From Thermogemmatispora tikiterensis (GTDB lineage Bacteria; Chloroflexota; Ktedonobacteria; Ktedonobacterales; Ktedonobacteraceae), in the NCBI RefSeq assembly GCF_003268475.1, contig NZ_MCIF01000002.1, forward strand, positions 3,087,382-3,151,381: a DNA stretch of 64,000 nucleotides, written 5' to 3'. A program made the translations under genes and the position numbers. The notes under the pieces were generated by a model. It was not told where the DNA came from and made no database searches. It saw only the letters and a program-made list of their open reading frames with translations. Positions 1 to 9,079 of this stretch are shown piece by piece; the stretch's first letter is position 1, and every line of letters begins with the position of its first letter.

Positions 1-33
1 CTGTCAACGTCGGTCCTGGTAGAAGGCCCAGGG

Positions 34-837
34 ATGACTGACCAGCTCGCTGAGTTGCCACGTCAGCCCCAGACCACCGGCAGTCTGGCTGATCTGCTCG
101 CCGCTCTGCAAGCGACGCTGGAGCAGCCACGACGTATGGTGGTTATTCCCGCCGAGCGTCCCCGGCAGCCAGTGCAGGAGCCGGTGAATCCACGCCGCCT
201 GAGCATCCGCCAGCGCCAGGGCATTATTCTTACGGTGCTGGTCATGGCGATCCTGGTGACGATGCTTACCCTCTCACCGCTGGCTGGCGGAAACGCCGTC
301 CCTCTCCTCGGCGGGATCAGAGCATGGATTCAGAATCAGCAAACTGCCTGGCAGATTGCCGCTCACCAGCAACCCGTGGACGCCAACAACGGAGGAGGCA
401 CGCCGCTCTTCAATTTTAACCCGGCCAATCTGCCTTTCATGACCATTCCTAACAGCCCCTACGTCCTCGTCGCTCAGCAAGCCGCCCTCGACGCCGGCAT
501 CTCGCCTGTCTACTTCGTGCGCCAGATCAATGTTGAGAGCGGCTTCAACCCATACGCGGTCTCGCCCGCGGGCGCTGTGGGCATCGCTCAGTTTCTGCCC
601 AGTACTGCCGCGGGCCTGGGCATTGATCCCTGGAATCCAGTTGAGGCCCTGCGCGGAGCCGCTCGCCTGATGGCCAGTTATGCCCGCAGCTACGGCGGCG
701 ACTACGCCAAAGCCCTGGCCGCCTACAACGCTGGCTCCGGTAACCTGCAAAACGCCCTGAACGCCTGTGGCGGCGCCTGGCTGAGCTGCATGCCAGCAGA
801 GACCCAGAACTACGTCTACCGCATTATGGGCATCTGA
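34..837 (+). CDS. Membrane-anchored lytic transglycosylase (SLT domain)
   Basis: The 267-residue protein has a cytoplasmic N-terminus of about 60 residues, one hydrophobic segment at about 63-82, a linker, and a C-terminal lysozyme-like SLT domain from about 140 to the end. Residues 166-172 (NVESGFN) carry the probable catalytic Glu168. GAVGIAQFLPST (180-191) and AAYNAGSGN are the other family signatures. Such enzymes cleave the glycan strand of peptidoglycan with formation of 1,6-anhydro-muramic ends, on the outer face of the membrane. The ATG at 34 follows a GAAGG-like site; the upstream neighbour is outside the window. The exact cellular role (growth, secretion or spore-related) cannot be told. 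Confidence 0.88.
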   Translation: MTDQLAELPRQPQTTGSLADLLAALQATLEQPRRMVVIPAERPRQPVQEPVNPRRLSIRQRQGIILTVLVMAILVTMLTLSPLAGGNAVPLLGGIRAWIQNQQTAWQIAAHQQPVDANNGGGTPLFNFNPANLPFMTIPNSPYVLVAQQAALDAGISPVYFVRQINVESGFNPYAVSPAGAVGIAQFLPSTAAGLGIDPWNPVEALRGAARLMASYARSYGGDYAKALAAYNAGSGNLQNALNACGGAWLSCMPAETQNYVYRIMGI

Positions 838-983
838 TCCGGCTATGCACACAGACCAGGCATAGCCCCGCTCCGAGCAGCTGGCAACGCCCACTGTTGC
901 GTCGGGCCAACTCTTTTTATGCTCTAACTCTGCAACACTTCTTCCTTCACAATCCTCCGACTGCAACCACCTCGCAACGAACA

Positions 984-1023
984 GGGTCCGCTTCCTCTTA
1001 GCGGGAAGCGGACCCTTGTTCTT
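984..1023 (+). terminator. Rho-independent terminator after the transglycosylase gene
   Basis: A perfect 11-bp stem (984-994 with 1005-1015, extendable by one C-G pair) closes a short loop and is followed by TTGTTCTT. It lies about 150 bases past the stop codon, in the 838-1122 gap, which holds no other feature I can see. Confidence 0.8.
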
Positions 1024-1122
1024 CACTCCAGCTCAACCGTCCGCCTGGATGCCAGAGGGCAAGACAATCAGACTGGATAGCGAGCGAGCTGCGCTCGCAG
1101 GACCAGGCCAGGCACTCCCAGG

Positions 1123-2994
1123 CTACTCTACCGTGACTGACTTCGCCAGGTTGCGCGGCTGATCAACGTTGCAGCCACGGGCAACCGCCGCATGATAGGC
1201 CAGGAGCTGGAGGGGGATCGCCGCCAGCACCGGGCTTAGCTCTTCCAGCGTCGGCGGTACGTAGAGCACCACATCGGCATGCTCACGAATGGCTTCGTCC
1301 CCCTCGGTGGCCACCGCGATTACACGTGCGTCCCGCGCACGAACCTGCTGCATATTGCTGACCACCTTTTCGTAGACGTGCGAGGCTGTGGCGATGGCTA
1401 CCAGCGGCGTCTCGGGATCAAGCAGGGCAATGGAGCCATGTTTGAGTTCCCCAGCCGGGAAGCCCTCAGCGTGGATGTAGGAAACCTCCTTGAGCTTGAG
1501 AGCACCCTCCAGAGCCGTCGGATAGCCCACGCCACGCCCGATGAACATGACACTGTGGAGCGGAGCCAGCTCACGGGCCAGCGGCGCAATGGGATCGTCC
1601 GCTGCCGCAGCCCGGTCGAGAATTCGCTGAATTTGCATGGGCAGCTGCTCCAGGGCCTGCAAGACCTCGGCGGCTCGCTCGGGATGCAGGGTGCCTCGCT
1701 GGAGGCTAAGGAAGAGGCCAAGCAGGTAGAGCTGAGCCAGGGTGGCGATGAAAGTCTTGGTGGCCACGACGCAAATCTCTGGTCCTGCCTGGATATAGAG
1801 CACAGCGTCGGCCAGCCGCGTCACAGCACTGGCCACGACGTTGGTAATAGCGACAACCGGCGCCCCTTGCTCCCGTGCCTGACGCGTGCTGACGAGCACA
1901 TCGGCAGTCTCTCCCGATTGAGTAACGGCGACGCACAGGGTGTCCGGCCCAACCAGAGGATCAGCGTAGCGGAACTCACCCGCCGTAATGACTTCAACGG
2001 GCAGGCGCGCCCAGCGCTCGATGACGTATTTCCCCACCAGGCCCGCATGATAGGAGGTACCGCAGGCGACAATGACTATGCGCCTGACCTTCTCCAAAGC
2101 CCCTGAGCGCTGGAGCGCCTCCAACTCGGGCAGGTAGAGTTGACCAGCCCGCACGCGCCCTAGCAGCGAGCGCGTGAAGGCCTCTGGTTGCTCATAAATC
2201 TCTTTGAGCATGAAGTGGGGATAGCCACCTTTCTCGGCAGCTTCGGCATCCCATTCGACGGTCGTGGGAGCACGCTCGACAAAGGTGCCATCCAGACGTT
2301 GGATGGTGAGGCCCTCGGGCCGCAGCGCCACTAGCTCCCCTTCGTCAATGATGACGACGCGCCGCGTATACTTGAGGAAGGCGGCAATATCGGAGGCCAG
2401 GAAGTGCTCACGCTCGCCCAGACCCACTACCAGGAAGGGGCCGTTGTAGCGCGCCCCAACCAGGAGCTGGGGCTGCTCGCGACAGAGGACGGCAATGGCG
2501 TAGGAGCCGCGCACGGGCTGCAGCGCCAGACGCACGGCCTCCAGCAGATCACCCTGCGCTTCGCCTCGATAGGCGCGCTCGACGAGATGAGCCAGCACCT
2601 CAGTGTCGGTCTCGGAGCGGAAGCTGTGGCCTTCCTGTTCCAGACGCTGGCGCAATTCGGCATAGTTCTCGATAATGCCGTTATGCACCACGGTGATCAG
2701 CCCATCGCAGTCGGCATGCGGGTGGGCGTTCGTATCGCTGGGGCGCCCGTGGGTGGCCCAGCGGGTATGGCCGATCCCCAGTGAACCGGGGGCCGGACGG
2801 GCCCCATTCTCGACCGCTGCCGCCAGATTAGCCAGCTTGCCTGCGCGGCGACAGACCTGCACTTCGCCACTGGCAGTCAGAACAGCGATGCCGGTAGAGT
2901 CATAGCCCCGATATTCAAGTCGACGTAGCCCGTCAAGCAAAATGGAAGTAACATCGGTGCCAGCGGCACCGACGTAGCCAATAATCCCGCACAT
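1123..2994 (-). CDS. glmS: Glutamine--fructose-6-phosphate aminotransferase (isomerizing)
   Basis: GlmS makes glucosamine-6-phosphate from fructose-6-phosphate and glutamine, the first committed step to UDP-GlcNAc and peptidoglycan. The N-terminus MCGIIGYVG exposes Cys2, the class-II glutamine amidotransferase nucleophile after Met removal. GHTRWATHG lies in the same domain. Two SIS (sugar isomerase) domains follow, with VACGTSYHA and ITQSGETADV-type phosphate-binding loops, and the C-terminus LAKSVTVE is diagnostic. Its 623 residues compare with about 609 in E. coli. The gene appears monocistronic. Its 5' leader contains a predicted glmS ribozyme, which implies feedback by GlcN6P on the mRNA. 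Confidence 0.97.
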   Translation of the reverse strand: MCGIIGYVGAAGTDVTSILLDGLRRLEYRGYDSTGIAVLTASGEVQVCRRAGKLANLAAAVENGARPAPGSLGIGHTRWATHGRPSDTNAHPHADCDGLITVVHNGIIENYAELRQRLEQEGHSFRSETDTEVLAHLVERAYRGEAQGDLLEAVRLALQPVRGSYAIAVLCREQPQLLVGARYNGPFLVVGLGEREHFLASDIAAFLKYTRRVVIIDEGELVALRPEGLTIQRLDGTFVERAPTTVEWDAEAAEKGGYPHFMLKEIYEQPEAFTRSLLGRVRAGQLYLPELEALQRSGALEKVRRIVIVACGTSYHAGLVGKYVIERWARLPVEVITAGEFRYADPLVGPDTLCVAVTQSGETADVLVSTRQAREQGAPVVAITNVVASAVTRLADAVLYIQAGPEICVVATKTFIATLAQLYLLGLFLSLQRGTLHPERAAEVLQALEQLPMQIQRILDRAAAADDPIAPLARELAPLHSVMFIGRGVGYPTALEGALKLKEVSYIHAEGFPAGELKHGSIALLDPETPLVAIATASHVYEKVVSNMQQVRARDARVIAVATEGDEAIREHADVVLYVPPTLEELSPVLAAIPLQLLAYHAAVARGCNVDQPRNLAKSVTVE

Positions 2995-3130
2995 GAGGCA
3001 GGGTATCCTTTCCGTCTGTGATGTGGTATAGAGAGAACAGGTTTGCCCCAGGCTGTCGTCGAAAGTCCGTCCCCGGTGCCTGGACGATGCTTTCTTCCGC
3101 CCGGAATAGCCCTGTTTCAGCTATATCACT

Positions 3131-3275
3131 GAGAGCGTTTTGTCCTGGCCGTTACCAGCCAGTTTTGTGCGCTCCCTTCACAGGGAAGTGATCTCCCCTG
3201 GGGGCTCCCCGCTGATTGTCCGAACAGCCCCCACCTCGTCAGCCGTGGCCCCTCCTGCAGCCCGGCCCTTGCGCT
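3131..3275 (-). ncRNA. glmS self-cleaving ribozyme / GlcN6P riboswitch in the glmS leader
   Basis: On the minus strand the leader contains the conserved block GCUGACGAGG (3234-3243). Next comes a 7-bp helix GGGGGCU/AGCCCCC (3226-3232 with 3200-3206) enclosing a GUUCGGACAAUCAGCGGGG-like pseudoknot loop, then AGAUCAC. Last is a domain closed by GAGCG/CGCUC (3170-3174 with 3133-3137) around an inner CUGGC/GCCAG helix (3158-3162 with 3145-3149), flanked on both sides by ACAAAA. This order matches the core and the P3/P4 domain of the known glmS ribozyme. The predicted cleavage site is the A|GCGC step at 3275/3274. It lies between a promoter and glmS, as expected. I did not score it with a covariance model. 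Confidence 0.85.
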
Positions 3276-3313
3276 ACTCACTGAGACGATCAAAGCACCG
3301 GTTGGTAGTTTTA

Positions 3314-3319
3314 AGTATA
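3314..3319 (-). promoter_or_regulatory. Extended -10 of the glmS promoter
   Basis: The minus strand reads TGGTATACT, an extended -10 (TGnTATACT). It would start transcription near 3307, about 30 bases before the predicted ribozyme cleavage site. No good -35 is visible, which is usual with an extended -10. Confidence 0.5.
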
Positions 3320-3402
3320 CCAGATCGGATAACCTCTATAGGAGCAACGCGCCAGACAGCTTTTTTAACCGGTCGCTCTCGATCCATCGGTCAGGAGCAC
3401 AG

Positions 3403-3433
3403 GGCTGGTGCCCTGTGCCGCTGGGCACCAGCC
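3403..3433 (-). terminator. Strong hairpin downstream of nadE (terminator-like, no U tract)
   Basis: GGCTGGTGCCC and GGGCACCAGCC (3403-3413 and 3423-3433) form a perfect 11-bp stem with a 9-base loop. It sits about 25 bases past the nadE stop. There is no T-run on either strand, so it may protect the 3' end or act with Rho rather than be an intrinsic terminator. Confidence 0.4.
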
Positions 3434-3458
3434 GCCCCGGGAAGCGGCAGCAGCGTCC

Positions 3459-5231
3459 CTATGCTCCGGGGCGATCGCGGTAGCGGTTGGTAATCGGTAG
3501 GCGACGATCGCGCCCAAAAGCGCGTGGTGTTATCTTCACCCCCGGCGGAGCTTGACGGCGCTTGTACTCGCTCCGATCGACAAGCTGCATGACGCGCTCG
3601 ACCAGGGCCGGGTCGAAGCCCATCGCCACCATCTCCTCGAAGCTGCGATCTTCCTCAGCATAAGCCTGGAGAATAGGATCAAGCAGCTCATAGGGTGGCA
3701 GGCTATCGGTATCCTTCTGGCCCGGGCGCAGCTCGGCTGAGGGCGCTTTCTCCAGAACCGCCTGCGGAATGACTGGGCGCTCGCCCAAGGAGTTACGATA
3801 GCGGCTCAGCTCGTATACCAGGGTTTTGGGCACATCCTTGAGAACGGCGAAGCCGCCAGCCATATCGCCGTAGAGAGTGCTGTAACCAGTGGCCATCTCC
3901 GACTTGTTGCCTGTGGTTAGCACAATCGGCCCCAGTTTGTTGGAGATGGTCATCAGAATGTTGCCGCGAATACGCGCCTGCAGATTCTCGGCGGCCAGGC
4001 CGTGGTCGCCTTCGCCCAGGGCCGGCGCCATGACGCGCAACGAGGTGCGGAAGATCTCTTCAATGGGGACGGTGATCAGCTGGATGCCAAGATTTTCCGC
4101 CAGTTGCCGGGCATCGGTCTTGCTCCCCTCAGAGGAGTAGGCTGAAGGCATAGAGACCCCGAGGACATTCTCGGGTCCCAAAGCATCGGCAGCGATGACC
4201 GCCGTCAGGGAAGAGTCAATGCCCCCCGAAAGTCCCACGATCGCTTTGCTGAAACCGGTCTTGCGCACATAGTCGCGCGTGCCCAAGACGAGCGCCGCAT
4301 AGATCTCTGCCAGTCGCTCCAGGGCCGGCTCGATACGCTGGCCGGTGCCGAGCAGCGGGCACCCATCCAGGGTTGGTGGAGGCGTGATCTCAGACGAGAC
4401 GACAATCACGGGTACTTCTTCGGGACGCAGCTCCAGTCGTTCCTGGCGCCGGCGGGGATCGTGCAGCCGCGAGCGGAAGACTGAGGCGACGTCGAGATCA
4501 ACCACCAGAAGATCCTCTTCAAATTGTTTGGCGCGGGCAATCAGTCGGCCCTGTTCATTGAACACCATGCTGCCGCCATCAAAAACAAGCTCGTCCTGCC
4601 CACCGACGAGGTTCAGGTAGGCTACAATGAGGCCGTTGTCGGCGGCCCGCGTTGCCAGCATCTGCTCACGGAAATGGCGCTTGCCGGCATGATAGGGCGA
4701 ACCATTGATATTGATAATCACCTCGGCACCAGCATGAGCCTGCAGGGTTAAAGGACCAGTCGGATACCAGATATCCTCACAGATCGTAATGCCAACATGG
4801 ACGCCATTAATCAGGAAGAGCGGCGCCGCCCGTCCGGCCTGGAAGTAGCGGTACTCGTCGAAGACGCCGTAGTTCGGTAGATAGTGTTTATGGTAGATGC
4901 CGTAGAGGCGCCCATCGCCTATGACTGCTGCCGCGTTGTAGATGTCCTCGTCACGATCGACATAGCCGATGACTGCTGTCAGGCCGGGCAGCTCCTGGCT
5001 ACGCTCGATGAGCCACTGCAGGCGGCGCAGGTTCGCAGAAACGAAGCCCGGCTTGAGAAGCAGGTCCTCGGGCGGGTAGCCAGTAAGCGCTAGCTCCGGT
5101 GTGCAGACAATGTGCGCACCTGCCTGATGCGCCTCACGCATCGCCGTCCAGATTTTCTCGGCGTTACCGTCGAGGTCGCCGACCGTGACGTTGATCTGCG
5201 CTAGCGCAATACGCAGGGGTACGATATGCAT
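3459..5231 (-). CDS. nadE: Glutamine-dependent NAD+ synthetase
   Basis: NadE amidates nicotinate adenine dinucleotide to NAD+ using ammonia released from glutamine. Residues 1 to about 265 are a nitrilase-type glutaminase domain with the Glu in [14 protein letters not shown], a Lys in [13 protein letters not shown] and the nucleophile Cys in [10 protein letters not shown]. The C-terminal half is the synthetase domain with the ATP-pyrophosphatase loop GLSGGIDSS and [21 protein letters not shown]. At 590 residues it is of the usual length for a bacterial two-domain NadE. The ATG at 5231 has a GGAAGGGAG site. It is divergent from the membrane protein at 5369 across an AT-rich 137-base spacer. 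Confidence 0.96.
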   Translation of the reverse strand: MHIVPLRIALAQINVTVGDLDGNAEKIWTAMREAHQAGAHIVCTPELALTGYPPEDLLLKPGFVSANLRRLQWLIERSQELPGLTAVIGYVDRDEDIYNAAAVIGDGRLYGIYHKHYLPNYGVFDEYRYFQAGRAAPLFLINGVHVGITICEDIWYPTGPLTLQAHAGAEVIININGSPYHAGKRHFREQMLATRAADNGLIVAYLNLVGGQDELVFDGGSMVFNEQGRLIARAKQFEEDLLVVDLDVASVFRSRLHDPRRRQERLELRPEEVPVIVVSSEITPPPTLDGCPLLGTGQRIEPALERLAEIYAALVLGTRDYVRKTGFSKAIVGLSGGIDSSLTAVIAADALGPENVLGVSMPSAYSSEGSKTDARQLAENLGIQLITVPIEEIFRTSLRVMAPALGEGDHGLAAENLQARIRGNILMTISNKLGPIVLTTGNKSEMATGYSTLYGDMAGGFAVLKDVPKTLVYELSRYRNSLGERPVIPQAVLEKAPSAELRPGQKDTDSLPPYELLDPILQAYAEEDRSFEEMVAMGFDPALVERVMQLVDRSEYKRRQAPPGVKITPRAFGRDRRLPITNRYRDRPGA

Positions 5232-5368
5232 GGGAAGGCTCCCTTCCTTGCCAGCGCTGCGACTGCGATTGCCACTGCGCTCGCAGATAACGCCGGCGAC
5301 TGGCAGAGTGGCAAAATTTTTACCATAATATTACAACTGACTCAGCGTTGGGAGGTTCGTTCCCCTTG

Positions 5369-5872
5369 ATGGATCTGGTAGCCTATCTTGTGCTGGACGT
5401 GCCCTTTATCCTGGTGGTCTACCTGGCCGTGCTGCTCTTCACCCGGCCCGGACGCGTGCCGACGCTGGCGGCGCTGCTAGGCGGCCTCGGGATGGCAGTG
5501 ATCAATATGCTGGCCGATCTCCTGGCCTATTATGTCCATTTGTGGCATTATACGCTTCCTGGCCTGGTCCTCCATCTGCCTCTGCCTTTCTATATTCCTG
5601 ATATCTTTGTCTACGGTGGCATTGGCTATCTGGCCATCTGGCTGCTCTGGCATCGCCGTTCCTGGCACTGGGTGGCGGTCGCCCTCCTGGTAGCCACGCC
5701 TCTGGTGCGCGCGCTCTTCGATTACGCCCGCGCGGCGACGGCCAGCGGCTACATTGTGTGGGACAGCCCCTTAGCGGGCATCTTTGATCTCCTTCAGTAT
5801 CTGGTCGCTTTCTATCTGGGCTACCTGCTCTTCACGCTCTGCGTGCGCACCTACCTCAGCCATCGCCAGTAA
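5369..5872 (+). CDS. Small polytopic membrane protein of unknown function
   Basis: I do not recognise a family. The protein of about 167 residues is almost entirely hydrophobic, with roughly five transmembrane segments, short polar loops and a basic C-terminus (RTYLSHRQ). I prefer the ATG at 5369 over the upstream TTG at 5348 because a GGAGG at 5351-5355 lies 13 bases before it and MDLVAYLVLDVPFILVV starts straight into the first membrane span. It stands alone between nadE (divergent) and a gene-free stretch, so context gives no role. Confidence 0.65.
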   Translation: MDLVAYLVLDVPFILVVYLAVLLFTRPGRVPTLAALLGGLGMAVINMLADLLAYYVHLWHYTLPGLVLHLPLPFYIPDIFVYGGIGYLAIWLLWHRRSWHWVAVALLVATPLVRALFDYARAATASGYIVWDSPLAGIFDLLQYLVAFYLGYLLFTLCVRTYLSHRQ

Positions 5873-6307
5873 GACCGCCAGAGCGAAGACAGGAACAAAG
5901 CCAAGCTTATCAGACAGACGGGCTGCGGCTAGAGCAGCCCAAGAGAAATCAGGTGACGAAAAGAAGACATTCCTCAATAGAGAAAAAAGACCAGATGATC
6001 TCTGGTACTATCTGGCAGGACAGGGGCAGGCAGAGCAGCAGATAACGAGCAAATAGACAGATTAATACTATGGCGAGAGGGCAAGCGATGGACACCCTCG
6101 CCTTCGCCGGGTGTGGTGTTTGTCGCACGCTGTCAGCAGGCTCTCCGCTCCGACTACGCCCGCCCAGCGGATAGAGAGGAGAGGAACCAGGCACCGCCAG
6201 ACCAGGAAGCGCGACGAGAGGCAAGGCGAGTCGCCTTTCCCTCTGCTCATACCTGGCTGACCTGCGAATCGGAACAGAGAACCTGGCGGACCATCAAGCC
6301 AGCACAA
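5873..6307. other. Gene-free stretch with small hairpins
   Basis: No open frame here has a plausible start, a recognisable product or normal composition. Two weak inverted repeats are visible: CCAGAT/ATCTGG around 5993-6017 and ACACCC/GGGTGT around 6090-6115. The second could end transcription of either neighbour, but neither hairpin has a clear T-run. Confidence 0.4.
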
Positions 6308-7024
6308 TCATCGTCGTGGTAGCCTGGTTCCTACCCAGACGAGCAAGAGCAAGACCGCCAGCATTGCCGTACGGCGGATCGTCTGCACCCAGCGCTCTTC
6401 CGCTCGCGGGTCACCACCGCCGAGGTGAAGACGGCGTACCAGGCTATGAAGCGGCGTTCTCCCCCTGGCTTGCAGGCCTGACCCCGCGTCACTGACGGCC
6501 TCCGACGGCCATGCCCGCTCCTGATGCTGAGGACTCACCCGATCCGGCTGGACCGCTAACTCGGCGGCTTCCTCAATTTCAGGCGGGCGCATGGCGCGCA
6601 GCTGATCCGCCAGGCCCAGGAAAAACTGCTGGATGAGCATTTTGGTTGTGCCGCGCAACACGGGCGCGGGCAAGAGACCAGCCCTCCCTACCTGTAAGAC
6701 TCCCTGGTAGGAGACAACGGTATTGTGCTCGCGCCGCAGCAGACGCACCCAACCCTCTCCCCGCACCGGGCCGTGGCGGCTCTCACCTTCGACGGCGATG
6801 CGATAGCAGCGAGGATAGTCTTGATCAGAGATGGTGACCATCCCTTCATAACTGCCTCGCAGCGGGGCATGCCTGACAGCGAGCCTGATGGCATAGCGAT
6901 TCTCGCCCAGGGCCTCCAGGTGCTCCACTCCTGGCAGAGCCTGGCGGAGAATCTGTTGATCCATCAGGCATTTCCATACTTCTTCAGGAGTTGCCTGGAG
7001 TGTGTATGCTCCCTCAACGTCCAT
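6308..7024 (-). CDS. CoxG-like SRPBCC-fold protein with C-terminal membrane anchor
   Basis: Residues 1 to about 150 match the carbon-monoxide-dehydrogenase subunit G (CoxG/SRPBCC) family. It begins MDVEGAYTLQATPEEVWKCL, with QALPGVEHLE, the LRGSYEGMVTISDQ strand and a C-terminal helix GTTKMLIQQFFLGLADQL. A low-complexity linker follows, and a single hydrophobic helix near the end (AMLAVLLLLVWVGTRL) would hold the domain at the inner face of the membrane. CoxG proteins assist maturation or membrane recruitment of molybdenum hydroxylases. No hydroxylase genes are next to it, so the partner is unknown. The ATG at 7024 follows AAGGA with 8-base spacing. Confidence 0.8.
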   Translation of the reverse strand: MDVEGAYTLQATPEEVWKCLMDQQILRQALPGVEHLEALGENRYAIRLAVRHAPLRGSYEGMVTISDQDYPRCYRIAVEGESRHGPVRGEGWVRLLRREHNTVVSYQGVLQVGRAGLLPAPVLRGTTKMLIQQFFLGLADQLRAMRPPEIEEAAELAVQPDRVSPQHQERAWPSEAVSDAGSGLQARGRTPLHSLVRRLHLGGGDPRAEERWVQTIRRTAMLAVLLLLVWVGTRLPRR

Positions 7025-7216
7025 AGGATAATTCCTTAAAGATCAATAATTGCCGCCCTCATTATAGAAGAGGAGGTCCTCACTGACAAGCGGATCGGGG
7101 ATCTTTGTGAAAATTCTTGCCTCCTCTTCCCATCTGCTTTCACGGCCTGCCCGGCAGGCAAGGGTTGGTCACACGCTCAACCCCATCTGCAGCACCTCAT
7201 TGCGTGCCGCGCCCCC

Positions 7217-7246
7217 TTGCCAGCACCAGCTATCCTCTCCTATACT
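7217..7246 (+). promoter_or_regulatory. Promoter of the antiporter leader
   Basis: TTGCCA (7217-7222), an 18-base spacer and TATACT (7241-7246) predict a start near 7252. The first open gene, the antiporter at 7567, is over 300 bases away, with a terminator-like hairpin between. Confidence 0.55.
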
Positions 7247-7294
7247 AGAATGGATAAGTATCGGAAGCACACACTGCGTTCTCGCTCATAAACT

Positions 7295-7342
7295 GAGGAG
7301 TGCCGGGAAGTCTGGTCGGCCCTGGCACTCCTCTTTTCTTTG
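7295..7342 (+). terminator. Terminator-like hairpin in the leader of the antiporter gene
   Basis: GAGGAGTGCC (7295-7304) pairs perfectly with GGCACTCCTC (7324-7333) and is followed by TTTTCTTT, a standard intrinsic terminator. It begins only about 45 bases after the predicted start at 7252. It either ends a small RNA of about 90 nt or acts as an attenuator for the antiporter. The rest of the 7025-7566 gap (7343-7566) holds nothing I can name. Confidence 0.65.
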
Positions 7343-7566
7343 CGCGCTGTCTTGCTATTCCGCTCAACGCAGGACTAGCTTTCCCTGCTCTGCTTCCTGC
7401 CGCTGCCTCCACGCCACGCCCACAACGCCTGCGCTGGCTGAGGCGAGCGGATCCGGCCCAGTTCAGCACGGCTAGGCCGGGCCGGAGCGGAGGGGAGCCG
7501 AGCGAGCCAGGCGCGCATCGAGACGGGCACGCTTGCCCTTCGTCTGAAGAAAGGGGGCCGCTTTAG

Positions 7567-8913
7567 ATGCCGATTCCGCTGGTGGAGAGCTACCTTATCC
7601 TCTTCTTGCTGATTGCCCTGGCGACCATCCTGCTCACACGCTGGATCGCCGTTCCCTATACCCTGGGTCTGGTCATCGTCGGGCTGCTCTTAAGTGCGCT
7701 CCATCTGCTTCCGCCCTTGCAGCTTGACCCTGAGCTGGTGCTCTTCGTCTTCCTGCCAGCCTTGCTCTTTGAGGGAGCCTGGTCACTGAACTGGCAGCTG
7801 CTCAAGAGTGAGTGGCGCAGTATCTTCTTCCTTGCCGGCCCGGGGCTGCTTCTCTCACTCTGTCTGATCGCAGCCCTGCTCCACTGGCTGGAAGGACTTG
7901 ACTGGGGAGTCGCTTTCCTGCTGGCAGCCATTCTATCACCTACCGATCCGGTGGCCGTGTTGAGCCTCTTCCGCCAGCTCCAACTCGACGAGCGTCTCTC
8001 GGTGATTATCGAGGGCGAAAGCCTTTTCAACGACGGCGTGGCGGGCGCGCTCTACCAGGTTTTCCTGGCCGTCGTCCTGCTGGCCTCTTCAGGGGAGTCA
8101 AGCCTGTCTGCTGCGGGCCTGCCGCTGCCCCTGATGGGATCGCTGCTCTTCTTGCTAGAGGGCGGGGGCGCCATCGTCCTGGGCCTCGTCGGCGGCTGGC
8201 TGCTCTCTCAACTGCTCCGCCACATCGACGACGCCCTGAGCGAGATCAGCCTCACGATCCTCGCCGCCTACGGCCTCTACCTGCTGGCGGACCGCCTCCA
8301 CCTCTCGGCCATCATTACGGTGATCGTGGCCGGTCTGCTCCTCGGCAATTATGGCCGCCGCATCGGCATGTCCCTCACCACACGCACCGCGGTCGACACT
8401 TTTTGGAGCGTCGTGGCCTTCATTGCCAACGCCCTGCTTTTCCTGCTGATCGGTGTCCAGCTGAATCCGCTGGCACTGCCACCGCTGCCAGGGGGCACTC
8501 TGGCCAGCCTGCTGAGCGCAGCCTTTGCCATCGGCGTGGTGCTGCTGGCACGCCTGTTGCTCGTTCTGCTGCTGGCTGCGCGCTCCTGGCTAACCATTGC
8601 CGGACGCAAGGGCATGCTTCCTTTCGCCTGGCAACTGGTAATTTTCTGGGGGGGACTGCGCGGCGCGCTCTCGCTCGCTCTGGCCCTGGCACTGCCGCTG
8701 ACGCTGCCGCAGCGTCCTCTCATCCTGGCCTCTACTGGTGCGGTTGTGCTCTTCACGCTGCTCGTCCAGGGACTCAGTATGCGCTGGCTCCTGCTCGGGC
8801 TCCCCTCTTTGCGTGATCACCAGGCCCACACCAACCCTGATGTTGATGCAGAACAGCGACCGCCGGCAGCCCCTGACAGGCCGGGAACTGAGCAGGCCGC
8901 AGAAGATCTCTAA
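7567..8913 (+). CDS. Cation/proton antiporter, CPA1 (NhaP/NHE) family
   Basis: The protein of 448 residues has about 12 transmembrane helices and a short polar C-terminus (about 420-448). CPA1 signatures are FVFLPALLFEGAW, ILSPTDPVAVLSLF and IEGESLFNDGVAGALY (the ND pair for ion binding), and WGGLRGALSLALALAL near the C-terminal end of the membrane domain. It would exchange Na+ or K+ for protons across the cell membrane. Ion preference cannot be read from sequence. The start ATG follows an AAAGGGGG site. It is preceded by a leader with its own promoter and a terminator hairpin, so expression may be controlled by attenuation. Confidence 0.92.
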   Translation: MPIPLVESYLILFLLIALATILLTRWIAVPYTLGLVIVGLLLSALHLLPPLQLDPELVLFVFLPALLFEGAWSLNWQLLKSEWRSIFFLAGPGLLLSLCLIAALLHWLEGLDWGVAFLLAAILSPTDPVAVLSLFRQLQLDERLSVIIEGESLFNDGVAGALYQVFLAVVLLASSGESSLSAAGLPLPLMGSLLFLLEGGGAIVLGLVGGWLLSQLLRHIDDALSEISLTILAAYGLYLLADRLHLSAIITVIVAGLLLGNYGRRIGMSLTTRTAVDTFWSVVAFIANALLFLLIGVQLNPLALPPLPGGTLASLLSAAFAIGVVLLARLLLVLLLAARSWLTIAGRKGMLPFAWQLVIFWGGLRGALSLALALALPLTLPQRPLILASTGAVVLFTLLVQGLSMRWLLLGLPSLRDHQAHTNPDVDAEQRPPAAPDRPGTEQAAEDL

Positions 8914-9079
8914 GCATCTTTTCCTGGCCCCTCGTTTCCCAGCGACGAGCACAGCTCAGAAAGGGCCTACTCGCTCCAGCATCATGCCACGCTCTCTAAC
9001 GAAGCGGGCAGACAAGGTAGAGCGCCGCACCAGACGCCAGACTCGCCGGTGTCTTTCAGCATTTCATTTCACTACAGGC

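Noticed and set aside
3403..3433. Hairpin after nadE as part of the glmS riboswitch
   Set aside because: It lies upstream of the glmS promoter, outside the transcript, so it is more likely the end of nadE.
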